DNA from: an uncultured Bacteroides sp.
GTDB taxonomy: Bacteria > Bacteroidota > Bacteroidia > Bacteroidales > Bacteroidaceae
DNA: 30,436 bases
Direction: 5' to 3'
NCBI GenBank assembly: GCA_900553185.1
Contig: USCT01000025.1
Coordinates: forward strand, 1 to 30,436
Each line of letters starts with the position of its first letter. Within the stretch, counting starts at the first letter, position 1. The position numbers and the translations under genes were made by a program. Positions 24,328-30,436 of this stretch are shown here, piece by piece. The notes below the pieces were generated by a model. It saw only the letters and a list, made by a program, of their open reading frames with translations. It was not told the origin of the DNA and did no database searches.

Positions 24328-25473
24328 ATGAAAAGAAATGTGTATATAGCTGTAGCTTTGGTGGCTGCAGGACTGGCCTCTTGTAAGAATGAGTCTGGTT
24401 TTAAAGTAGAAGGTGAAATATCGGGTGCTGCCGATAAAATGTTGTACATCGAACAAAGCGGACTGGAAGGGGTTGTTCCGCTGGATTCGGTAAAACTGAA
24501 AGAGGGCGGAAGCTTCAGTTTTTCGGAGGCTCGTCCGATGTCGCCGGAGTTCTATCGGTTACGTATAGAAGATAAAGTGATTAATTTCTCCGTTGATTCT
24601 ACAGAAACGGTTACTCTTAAAGCCGATTATGCAACATTCGCTACCGATTATCAGGTGGAAGGATCTGAGAATAATGTCAAGATAAAGGAACTGACCATGC
24701 TGCAGACTGATTTACAGGCTAAGGTGGATCAATTGACACAGTCAGGACTCCCGGCCGGAGAAGTTCAGGATAGTCTGATCAGTATGGTAAATGCCTATAA
24801 GGATAAGGTAAAGCGTAATTATATTTTTATTGGTCCTAATAAATCGTATGCTTATTTTGCTTTGTTTCAGACATTGAACGGGTATATGATTTTCGACCCG
24901 TTGACCAACCGTGAGGATATAAAATGTTTTGCCGCGGTAGCTACCAGCCTGAATAACCAGTATCCACATGCCGACCGTTCGCGCAACCTATATAACATGG
25001 TCATTAAAGGTATGAAGAATACGCGGAAACCGCAGACTAAAGAACTGGATGTACCGGAAGGAGTTATCAAAGAGGCTTCCATCATTGATATTCCGCTGAT
25101 GGATATTGAAGGAAATGTACGTCATCTGACCGATTTAAAAGGTAAGGTGGTATTGATAGACTTTACGGCATATAGTACACCGACCTCGGGTGCGCATAAT
25201 CTGGCATTGCGTGAAATCTATAATAAATATGCTTCGCAGGGATTGGAGATTTATCAGATATCCTTGGACTCCAACGAACATTTCTGGAAAACAGCGGCCG
25301 ATAATTTGCCTTGGATTTGCGTGCGCGATCCTCAAGGGGCTTATTCTACTTATGTGAATCTGTATGGAGTGACCCAGCTTCCTTCAGCTTTCCTGGTAAG
25401 CAGGAATAACGAGTTGAGCCTTCGCGTAGATGAAAAGACCAATTTGGAAGAAGCCATCAAGAAATTGCTATAA
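24328..25473 (+). CDS. DUF4369 / thioredoxin-like lipoprotein lacking the CxxC pair
   Basis: This is a 381-residue envelope protein. The signal peptide ends in the lipobox LASC with C19 as the lipidated residue. An N-terminal beta-rich DUF4369-type domain (about 23-115) leads through a helical linker to a TlpA/AhpC-like thioredoxin fold (about 250-381), with KGKVVLIDFTAY and QLPSAFLVS (the cis-proline region). Bacteroidetes usually have CxxC here, but this protein reads YSTPTSG at 282-288, with T284 and S287 in the cysteine positions. It should therefore not do classical disulfide exchange. A structural, chaperone or binding role is possible. It is a single-gene unit with its own strong promoter. 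Confidence 0.85.
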   Translation: MKRNVYIAVALVAAGLASCKNESGFKVEGEISGAADKMLYIEQSGLEGVVPLDSVKLKEGGSFSFSEARPMSPEFYRLRIEDKVINFSVDSTETVTLKADYATFATDYQVEGSENNVKIKELTMLQTDLQAKVDQLTQSGLPAGEVQDSLISMVNAYKDKVKRNYIFIGPNKSYAYFALFQTLNGYMIFDPLTNREDIKCFAAVATSLNNQYPHADRSRNLYNMVIKGMKNTRKPQTKELDVPEGVIKEASIIDIPLMDIEGNVRHLTDLKGKVVLIDFTAYSTPTSGAHNLALREIYNKYASQGLEIYQISLDSNEHFWKTAADNLPWICVRDPQGAYSTYVNLYGVTQLPSAFLVSRNNELSLRVDEKTNLEEAIKKLL

Positions 25474-25510
25474 CATGTTGAAAAGCATTTAAAAATAGAT
25501 GGACCTGATA

Positions 25511-25542
25511 TTTGGCAGATAGAATAAAAAAATATATCTTTG
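25511..25542 (+). promoter_or_regulatory. Full promoter of greA
   Basis: TTTG (25511-25514) and TATCTTTG (25535-25542) are spaced 20 bp apart. Transcription should begin near 25549, giving a leader of about 110 bases before greA, which contains a hairpin with a T run. Confidence 0.8.
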
Positions 25543-25555
25543 CCTCAGTTATAAG

Positions 25556-25600
25556 GGAAAAGGGTTCCGGCATTATTGGAAAATGTCGGAATTCTTTTTT
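25556..25600 (+). terminator. Intrinsic-terminator-like hairpin in the greA leader
   Basis: Bases 25558-25574 pair with 25582-25598 around a 7-base loop (ATTGGAA). The core TTCCGGCATT/AATGTCGGAA has one G-U pair, more G-U pairs follow below it, and the A-tract pairs with the T run that follows. CTTTTTTG (25594-25601) comes directly after the core stem. The hairpin lies between the greA promoter and the greA start, so most transcripts could end as RNAs of about 50 bases. It could also stop read-through from the upstream lipoprotein gene, which has no other clear terminator. Confidence 0.75.
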
Positions 25601-25662
25601 GTTTATGGGTGTAGAATTAAATTTTATTAATAATAACGAAGCTTTAAAGGAGGAAAATTATT

Positions 25663-26127
25663 ATGGCGTATATGTCAGAAGAAGGCTATCAGAAGCTGGT
25701 AGCTGAGTTGAAACATTTGGAGGCTGTAGAACGTCCGAAAATCGTAGCTGCTATTGCAGAAGCACGTGATAAAGGTGATTTGTCGGAAAATGCGGAGTAT
25801 GATGCAGCCAAGGAAGCTCAAGGCATGCTGGAAATGAAAATTAACCAGCTGAAAGCAACCATCGGTGATGCAAAGATCATTGATACTTCCAAGCTGAAAA
25901 CCGATACGGTGCAGATACTGAGTCGTGTGGAACTGAAAAATGTAAAGACAGGAATGAAGATGGCTTATACCATTGTATCTGAAAGTGAAGCCAACCTGAA
26001 ACAGGGAAAGATTTCTGTCAATACTCCGATTGCCCAGGGATTGCTGGGTAAAAAAGTAGGCGATATTGCCGAAATATCTATCCCTCAGGGTAAAATCAGT
26101 CTGGAAATTACAGGTATATCATTTTAA
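25663..26127 (+). CDS. greA: Transcription elongation factor GreA
   Basis: GreA rescues backtracked RNA polymerase by stimulating transcript cleavage through the secondary channel. The 154 residues have the usual length. The N-terminal coiled-coil carries the acidic tip region GDLSENAEYDAAKE (about 38-51), with the conserved Asp and Glu, and the C-terminal FKBP-like domain ends GKISLEITGISF. An unusually good Shine-Dalgarno, AAAGGAGG at 25646-25653, sits 9 bp before the ATG at 25663. An intrinsic-terminator-like hairpin lies in the leader. The HIT gene follows 51 bp downstream after another terminator. Confidence 0.97.
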   Translation: MAYMSEEGYQKLVAELKHLEAVERPKIVAAIAEARDKGDLSENAEYDAAKEAQGMLEMKINQLKATIGDAKIIDTSKLKTDTVQILSRVELKNVKTGMKMAYTIVSESEANLKQGKISVNTPIAQGLLGKKVGDIAEISIPQGKISLEITGISF

Positions 26128-26131
26128 CGGT

Positions 26132-26165
26132 AAGGCAGGTCTGCGTTTGCAGGCTTGCCTTTTTA
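26132..26165 (+). terminator. Terminator after greA
   Basis: A stem of about 12-13 bp (26132-26144 with 26149-26161, two G-U pairs) with loop GTTT is followed by TTTTT. It lies directly upstream of the HIT gene start, so HIT depends on read-through or on a promoter that I cannot identify. Confidence 0.85.
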
Positions 26166-26178
26166 ATTTCTTATTTTT

Positions 26179-26583
26179 ATGGCAACAATATTCAGTAAAA
26201 TCATTGCAGGTGAGATTCCCAGCTACAAAGTAGCAGAGAATGACCAGTTTTACGCGTTCCTGGATATCAATCCGTTGGTGAAAGGTCATACTTTGGTCGT
26301 TCCAAAGCGTGAAGTAGATTACATTTATGATTTAAGCGACGAAGAACTGGCTGCCATGCATGTGTTCGCAAAACATCTGGCATTAGCTATTCAGAAGGCT
26401 TTCCCATGCAAGAAAGTAGGTGAGGCTGTTATCGGCCTGGAAGTTCCTCATGCACACATTCATTTGATTCCGATGCAGAAAGAATCGGATATGCTGTTTT
26501 CTAATCCGAAATTGAAACTGACGGACGAAGAATTTAAGGAAATCGCAGCCACCATCAGCGAAGCCTGGAAAGCCGGAGCCTGA
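26179..26583 (+). CDS. HIT-family (histidine triad) nucleotide hydrolase/transferase
   Basis: This 134-residue soluble protein of the Hint/HIT group probably hydrolyses adenosine phosphoramidates or related AMP conjugates. The catalytic triad motif is H91-A-H93-I-H95-L-I-P. The N-terminal IFSKIIAGEIPSYKVAEND and the HTLVVPKRE region are typical of Hint proteins. The start at 26179 leaves only 13 bp after the greA terminator. The gene ends just before its own terminator. Confidence 0.94.
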   Translation: MATIFSKIIAGEIPSYKVAENDQFYAFLDINPLVKGHTLVVPKREVDYIYDLSDEELAAMHVFAKHLALAIQKAFPCKKVGEAVIGLEVPHAHIHLIPMQKESDMLFSNPKLKLTDEEFKEIAATISEAWKAGA

Positions 26584-26607
26584 TCCTCCTCATACATCAT
26601 ATATCAG

Positions 26608-26644
26608 AAAAGCCATTCTGTACATGCAGAATGGCTTTTTTCTT
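26608..26644 (+). terminator. Terminator after the HIT gene
   Basis: A perfect 13-bp stem (AAAAGCCATTCTG with CAGAATGGCTTTT) around the loop TACATG is followed by a T run. It overlaps the open frame that extends upstream of the receptor gene, which argues against a receptor start at 26624. Confidence 0.92.
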
Positions 26645-26713
26645 GGATATGTATGGTATTTGTTGCAGAATAGGGAGAATCTTGTTAACTTACAGGCGTT
26701 AGCAGAAATAACG

Positions 26714-29089
26714 ATGAGAAAGTGTATTATTGTTTGGATGTGTTTGTGGTGTCTGGGGATTTTTGTTTCCTGGGCACAGAACGGACGAATAGAAGGTACG
26801 GTAATCGACCGTTTCACACGAAAGCCATTGGAGCTGGTAAACGTTCTGGTTGTTGGCTTGAATCAGGGTGCGTCGACGAATGCGGAAGGAAAGTTTGTAA
26901 TCGAACAGATACCTCCGGGAATTTATCGGTTGCAGGCTTCCTTTTTGGGGTATAAAACGGTGTATACAGCCGAGTATCGGGTAAATCATCTGACTCCACA
27001 TGTTCAGATTGAAATGGAGGAGGACGAAGAAATGTTGGGCGAAGTTACGGTTACTGCTACTCCGTTTCCGCGGGTGACGGAAAGTCCTGTAAGTTTGCGT
27101 GTCATTGGTTTGCAGGAAATAGAGAAAGTGCCTGGAGCCAATCGTGATATTTCGCGGGTTGTCCAGAATTATCCGGGAGTCGCTTTTTCTCTGGTGGGCT
27201 ACCGTAATGACCTGATTGTACGCGGAGGAGGACCTTCTGAAAATAGTTTTTATCTGGATGGTATAGAGATTCCCAACATCAATCATTTCAGTACGCAGGG
27301 AGCATCCGGTGGACCGGTTGGGCTGATTGACGCCGATTTGATCAGAAATGTACGTTTTTACAGTGGTTCGTTTCCTGTCAGTCGGGGAAATGCGTTGAGT
27401 TCGGTCCTGGATTTCCAGTTACGGGATGGAGATATGGAACGTAATTCGATAAAAGCGACTTTAGGCGCCTCGGAAGTGGCATTGACATCCAACGGGCATT
27501 TGGGTAAGAAGACTTCGTATTTGGTGTCTGTCCGTCAGTCGTATCTGCAGATGTTGTTCAAGATCCTGGGGTTGCCGTTCCTTCCTGCCTATACCGATGC
27601 TTCTTTTAAATTGAAAACCCGTTTCAATACAAATAATGAACTGACCGTTCTGGGACTGGGAGGTATCGACCGGATGAAACTGAATCTCGGTCTTGAAGGT
27701 GAGGACGCAGAATATCTGTTGAGCTATCTGCCCGAAATCAATCAGGAGACGTTTACGGTAGGAGGAGTATACCGTCATTATGCCGGCAGGCATATACAGT
27801 CGGTTACTCTCAGCCATAGTTACCTGAATAATCGTAACCTTAAATATCGGGATAATGACCAAAGCTCTCCCGAGAATCTGATATTGAATCTGGGATCGGT
27901 AGAACAGGAAACTCAGCTTCGCTTCGACAATACATCCTCCTGGGAACGTTGGAAACTGGATGCAGGAGTTGAGTTGGGGTATTTGCAGTATACCAATCAT
28001 ACTTATCAGCGTCTTTACAGCAACAGCCTTTCGGTTTCGGATTATCGCACGGCCTTGGATATATTTCGTTGGGGGCTGTATGCTTCATTGAACTATACCG
28101 GAGTGGATGAGCGGTTTACCGCGTCATTGGGCGTGAGGACGGACGGAAACAATTACAACCGTGAGATGAAAGAACTGTGGCGTCAGCTTTCTCCGCGTAT
28201 GTCGGTATCTTATAGATTGGCCGAAGGGTGGTATTTGAGCGGACACATGGGATTATATTATCAGCTTCCGCCTTACACGGCACTGGGCTTTAAGGATTCG
28301 GATGGAGCTTATGTCAATCGTTCCTTGAAGTATACATCTGTTTCTCAGGAAAGTGTAGGGCTGGCGTGGCGCCCGAATGCATCCATGGAGCTGACAGCCG
28401 AAGGTTTTTATAAAGGATATAATCACATGCCTCTGTCGGTGACCGATGGAATTCCGCTGGCCTGCAAAGGGAATGATTACGGGGTTATCGGTAACGAAGA
28501 ACTGGTTTCTACAGCCGAAGGCAGGGCATACGGTATAGAGTTGATGTTCCGCTGGCTGCTTCGGCAACGGCTGAATCTTTCGTCTTCTTTAACGCTGTTT
28601 AAAAGCGAGTTCAGAAAGACATCCACGGGTGAATATTTTCCTTCCGCATGGGACAACCAGTTTATCTTCAATGCCAGCGGTACATATAATTTTCCCAGAA
28701 ACTGGAGCGCAGGTCTGAGGATATGCTGGATTGGAGGATCTCCTTATACACCTTACGATGTAGAGAAATCTTCTTTGGTAGAGGCCTGGGATGCTCAAGG
28801 GAGGGGATATTATGATTATACACGATACAACGCCGAACGTCTGTCTTCGTATGCGAAGCTGGATATCCGAATAGATAAAGTCTTTTACTGGAAGAAATGT
28901 ATGCTGGGTTTTTATCTGGATATACAGAATATTACCGGTAGCAAATTGAAACAGGCTGATGTGTTGATGAGTACGGGAGTCATAGAAAATCCGTCGGCAC
29001 CTTTGTCGGAACAACGTTATGTGATGAAAACCATTCCTCAGGAGAGCGGTACACTCTTGCCTACCTTGGGGATTACGTTTGAATACTGA
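26714..29089 (+). CDS. TonB-dependent outer-membrane receptor
   Basis: This 791-residue outer-membrane transporter takes up an unknown ligand using TonB energy. Order of parts: signal peptide (about 1-22, ending VSWAQ), a carboxypeptidase-regulatory-like beta domain (about 25-110, GRIEGTVIDRFTRKPLELVNV), a plug domain (about 120-235, with LIVRGGGPSENSFYLDGIEIP), and a beta-barrel ending in an aromatic residue (TFEY, C-terminal Tyr). It has no SusD partner next to it and is shorter than typical SusC proteins (about 1000 residues), so a siderophore, cofactor, metal or peptide ligand is more likely than a polysaccharide. The start at 26714 is chosen for the signal peptide and because the HIT terminator covers the upstream extension. 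Confidence 0.9.
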   Translation: MRKCIIVWMCLWCLGIFVSWAQNGRIEGTVIDRFTRKPLELVNVLVVGLNQGASTNAEGKFVIEQIPPGIYRLQASFLGYKTVYTAEYRVNHLTPHVQIEMEEDEEMLGEVTVTATPFPRVTESPVSLRVIGLQEIEKVPGANRDISRVVQNYPGVAFSLVGYRNDLIVRGGGPSENSFYLDGIEIPNINHFSTQGASGGPVGLIDADLIRNVRFYSGSFPVSRGNALSSVLDFQLRDGDMERNSIKATLGASEVALTSNGHLGKKTSYLVSVRQSYLQMLFKILGLPFLPAYTDASFKLKTRFNTNNELTVLGLGGIDRMKLNLGLEGEDAEYLLSYLPEINQETFTVGGVYRHYAGRHIQSVTLSHSYLNNRNLKYRDNDQSSPENLILNLGSVEQETQLRFDNTSSWERWKLDAGVELGYLQYTNHTYQRLYSNSLSVSDYRTALDIFRWGLYASLNYTGVDERFTASLGVRTDGNNYNREMKELWRQLSPRMSVSYRLAEGWYLSGHMGLYYQLPPYTALGFKDSDGAYVNRSLKYTSVSQESVGLAWRPNASMELTAEGFYKGYNHMPLSVTDGIPLACKGNDYGVIGNEELVSTAEGRAYGIELMFRWLLRQRLNLSSSLTLFKSEFRKTSTGEYFPSAWDNQFIFNASGTYNFPRNWSAGLRICWIGGSPYTPYDVEKSSLVEAWDAQGRGYYDYTRYNAERLSSYAKLDIRIDKVFYWKKCMLGFYLDIQNITGSKLKQADVLMSTGVIENPSAPLSEQRYVMKTIPQESGTLLPTLGITFEY

Positions 29090-29108
29090 TTGGTTCTTCA
29101 GTGTATAA

Positions 29109-29155
29109 GATGAATGCCCTTATTACCTGGATTGCGGGTGATAAGGGCATTCATC
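29109..29155. terminator. Hairpin between the convergent receptor and manC genes
   Basis: A perfect 15-bp inverted repeat (GATGAATGCCCTTAT at 29109-29123 with its complement at 29141-29155) has a 17-base loop. T runs after it are weak on both strands, but its position between two stop codons fits a shared terminator. Confidence 0.7.
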
Positions 29156-29178
29156 GATTTAAGCCGGAGTCTGGTTCG

Positions 29179-30219
29179 TCAGAGATATTCTTCTCCAAAT
29201 TTCATTTCTACATCATTGACGAATTTTCGCATGGCCTGCTGGTCGTCTTTCTTGCAGATCAGCAGGGCGTTTCCCTGTTCGGCAATCAGATAACCTTCCA
29301 GTCCCTGGATGACAGCCAGCTTGTCCTTGGGAAGCTGAATGATGTTGTTCTTGCAATCATACAGCAGGGTATTGCTGTCGATGATGACATTTTTTTCGGT
29401 GTCTTTGGGCATATTGTCATACAATGAGTTCCATGTGCCTATGTCGGCCCAGCCAAAATCACAGGCCTGTACATAAACATTGTCTGCTTTTTCCAGTATA
29501 CGGGTATCAATGGAACTGTTGGGGCAGGCACGGAAGTCAGGTACGTCGCATTCTACGCGTGGACAGATGTCCGGCATCATGTCGTGAAAGGCTTTCAGAA
29601 TGGTTTCTACGTGCCAGATAAAAATGCCCGTGTTCCAGTAGAATTCATTGCTTTCAATAAACATCTCGGCAAATTCCTTTGCCGGTTTTTCGATAAAAGT
29701 CTTGATCTTGTGGAAATCGCTTTCCTCTTCTTCGTCGATCTGTATATAGCCGTAGCCGGTCTCGGGATAGGTAGGTTTAATGCCGATGTTTACCAGTTTA
29801 TCGGATTTGGACGCGAAATCCAGCCCTTTCAGCATGGCTTCCTTGAAGGCTTCCGGTTTTAGGATGATGTTGTCCGATGGTGTTACAATCATGGTCGCAT
29901 CCGGATTGATCTTTTGGATGACGTGTGCGGCATACGCGATAGAAGGAGCTGTATTTCGTCTTTCTTCTTCGATGATCAACTGGTTTTCGCGGACTTCCGG
30001 TAACAGCTTCAGTACGATGTCGCGGTAATCGGTGTGTGTCGTAATATAGATGTTCTCCGGAGAGATAATCTGTTTATATCGTTCGTACGTTTGTTGTAAC
30101 ATCGTTTGTCCTGTCCCGAAAAAATCCAGGAATTGTTTAGGAAGTGCTTTTCGGCTATATGGCCAGAATCTGCGTCCCATACCTCCGGCCATGATGATAC
30201 AATAGTAGTTGTTATTCAT
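29179..30219 (-). CDS. manC: Mannose-1-phosphate guanylyltransferase
   Basis: This enzyme makes GDP-mannose from mannose-1-phosphate and GTP. GDP-mannose is the donor for mannose and, after conversion, fucose in surface glycans. The 346 residues hold only the nucleotidyltransferase domain; the C-terminal isomerase domain of bifunctional ManC/AlgA is absent. Motifs seen are MAGGMGRRFWPYSRKALPKQFL (nucleotide-binding loop, first 20 or so residues after position 9), ERRNTAPSIA, TPSDNII, FIEKPAKEF and WNTGIFIW. No other glycan genes flank it here. A near-match promoter box lies about 28 bp upstream. Confidence 0.95.
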   Translation of the reverse strand: MNNNYYCIIMAGGMGRRFWPYSRKALPKQFLDFFGTGQTMLQQTYERYKQIISPENIYITTHTDYRDIVLKLLPEVRENQLIIEEERRNTAPSIAYAAHVIQKINPDATMIVTPSDNIILKPEAFKEAMLKGLDFASKSDKLVNIGIKPTYPETGYGYIQIDEEEESDFHKIKTFIEKPAKEFAEMFIESNEFYWNTGIFIWHVETILKAFHDMMPDICPRVECDVPDFRACPNSSIDTRILEKADNVYVQACDFGWADIGTWNSLYDNMPKDTEKNVIIDSNTLLYDCKNNIIQLPKDKLAVIQGLEGYLIAEQGNALLICKKDDQQAMRKFVNDVEMKFGEEYL

Positions 30220-30246
30220 AAAACAGGGGTAACTTAAAGTTTTGTG

Positions 30247-30254
30247 CTAAGGTA
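30247..30254 (-). promoter_or_regulatory. Possible -7 promoter element of manC
   Basis: On the minus strand TACCTTAG matches TAnnTTTG at all but one base (A for the last T), 27 bp before the manC start. It is the best candidate in the gap. Otherwise 30255-30335 is AT-rich with no gene. Confidence 0.35.
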
Positions 30255-30335
30255 ACTTTTATTTTGGAAAAACCTTTTAAGCCTCTTTTAAATTGTGTTA
30301 GATAAAAATTATTTTCACATTTCCGATGTAAAAGC

Positions 30336-30365
30336 TTGCATATACGGAAATTTTATGTACCTTTG
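30336..30365 (+). promoter_or_regulatory. Promoter of the tRNA-Leu gene
   Basis: TTG at 30336-30338 and TACCTTTG at 30358-30365 are spaced 19 bp apart, a good Bacteroides promoter. The -7 box lies 17 bp before the tRNA. Confidence 0.7.
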
Positions 30366-30382
30366 CAGCGCATTAAACAAAT

Positions 30383-30436
30383 GCCCAGATGGCGGAATCG
30401 GTAGACGCGCTGGTCTCAAACACCAGTGGAGTAACA
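30383..30436 (+). tRNA. tRNA-Leu(CAA), 3' part outside window
   Basis: The sequence starts with the 5' acceptor strand GCCCAGA, then TGGCGGAAT and the long D-loop typical of leucine tRNAs, then the anticodon arm CTGGT-CTCAAAC-ACCAG with anticodon CAA, and the beginning of the variable arm. The remainder is beyond the right edge. Confidence 0.95.

Noticed and set aside
25512..25706. Open frame of 64 codons overlapping the greA leader and start
   Set aside because: It begins inside the greA promoter, runs through the leader hairpin and into greA in another frame, and has no recognisable protein features.
26624..26713. Upstream in-frame extension of the TonB-dependent receptor
   Set aside because: It overlaps the HIT terminator hairpin and would place 30 residues before an evident signal peptide.

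Overview
The window is a compact chromosomal segment from a Bacteroidales bacterium, most likely Bacteroidaceae (Bacteroides, Phocaeicola or a close relative). The evidence is the repeated promoter form TAnnTTTG, sometimes with an upstream TTTG, placed just before genes, together with the gene set: long-form IspG, a TonB-dependent receptor with a carboxypeptidase-like N-terminal domain, a DUF4369/thioredoxin-like lipoprotein, a secreted GH2 enzyme, a Na/Pi cotransporter with a PhoU tail, and a TGS-domain nucleoside kinase. I see no integrase, transposase, phage gene, CRISPR array or att-like duplication. Nearly everything is housekeeping or envelope related.

Layout. The left edge has two tandem tRNA-Asn(GTT) genes on the minus strand, the first cut by the window. 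Opposite them run a PfkB-family sugar/nucleoside kinase and an S41 C-terminal processing protease, ending at a strong bidirectional terminator (3013-3055). From 8029 leftwards runs a tight five-gene minus-strand cluster: rpoN (sigma-54), a PAP2-like membrane protein, gcvH, purE and ispG. Next come a TGS/uridine-kinase-like nucleoside kinase (minus), a Na/Pi cotransporter (plus) and a secreted GH2 glycosidase (plus). Two FKBP-type prolyl isomerases (minus, one lipoprotein and one cytoplasmic) diverge from a CobB-type sirtuin followed by a 54-residue rubredoxin with its own promoter.

The second half holds a membrane-anchored MutS-like ATPase and metY (both minus), separated by a 382-bp region with an inverted repeat and several CGTTyGTTT-like words. 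Then come a hotdog thioesterase (plus), an iron-dependent alcohol dehydrogenase and pnp (both minus), a redox-dead-looking TlpA-like lipoprotein, greA and a HIT protein (plus), a TonB-dependent receptor without a SusD partner (plus), and mannose-1-phosphate guanylyltransferase (minus). The right edge starts a tRNA-Leu(CAA).

Most transcription units are short and separated by clear hairpin terminators. The points most worth a second look are an intrinsic-terminator-like hairpin inside the greA leader, a sirtuin with no cysteine at all, a thioredoxin-fold lipoprotein whose CxxC has become TPTS, the membrane-tethered MutS homologue, and the repeat-rich region upstream of that MutS homologue. I found no clearly new multi-gene system.
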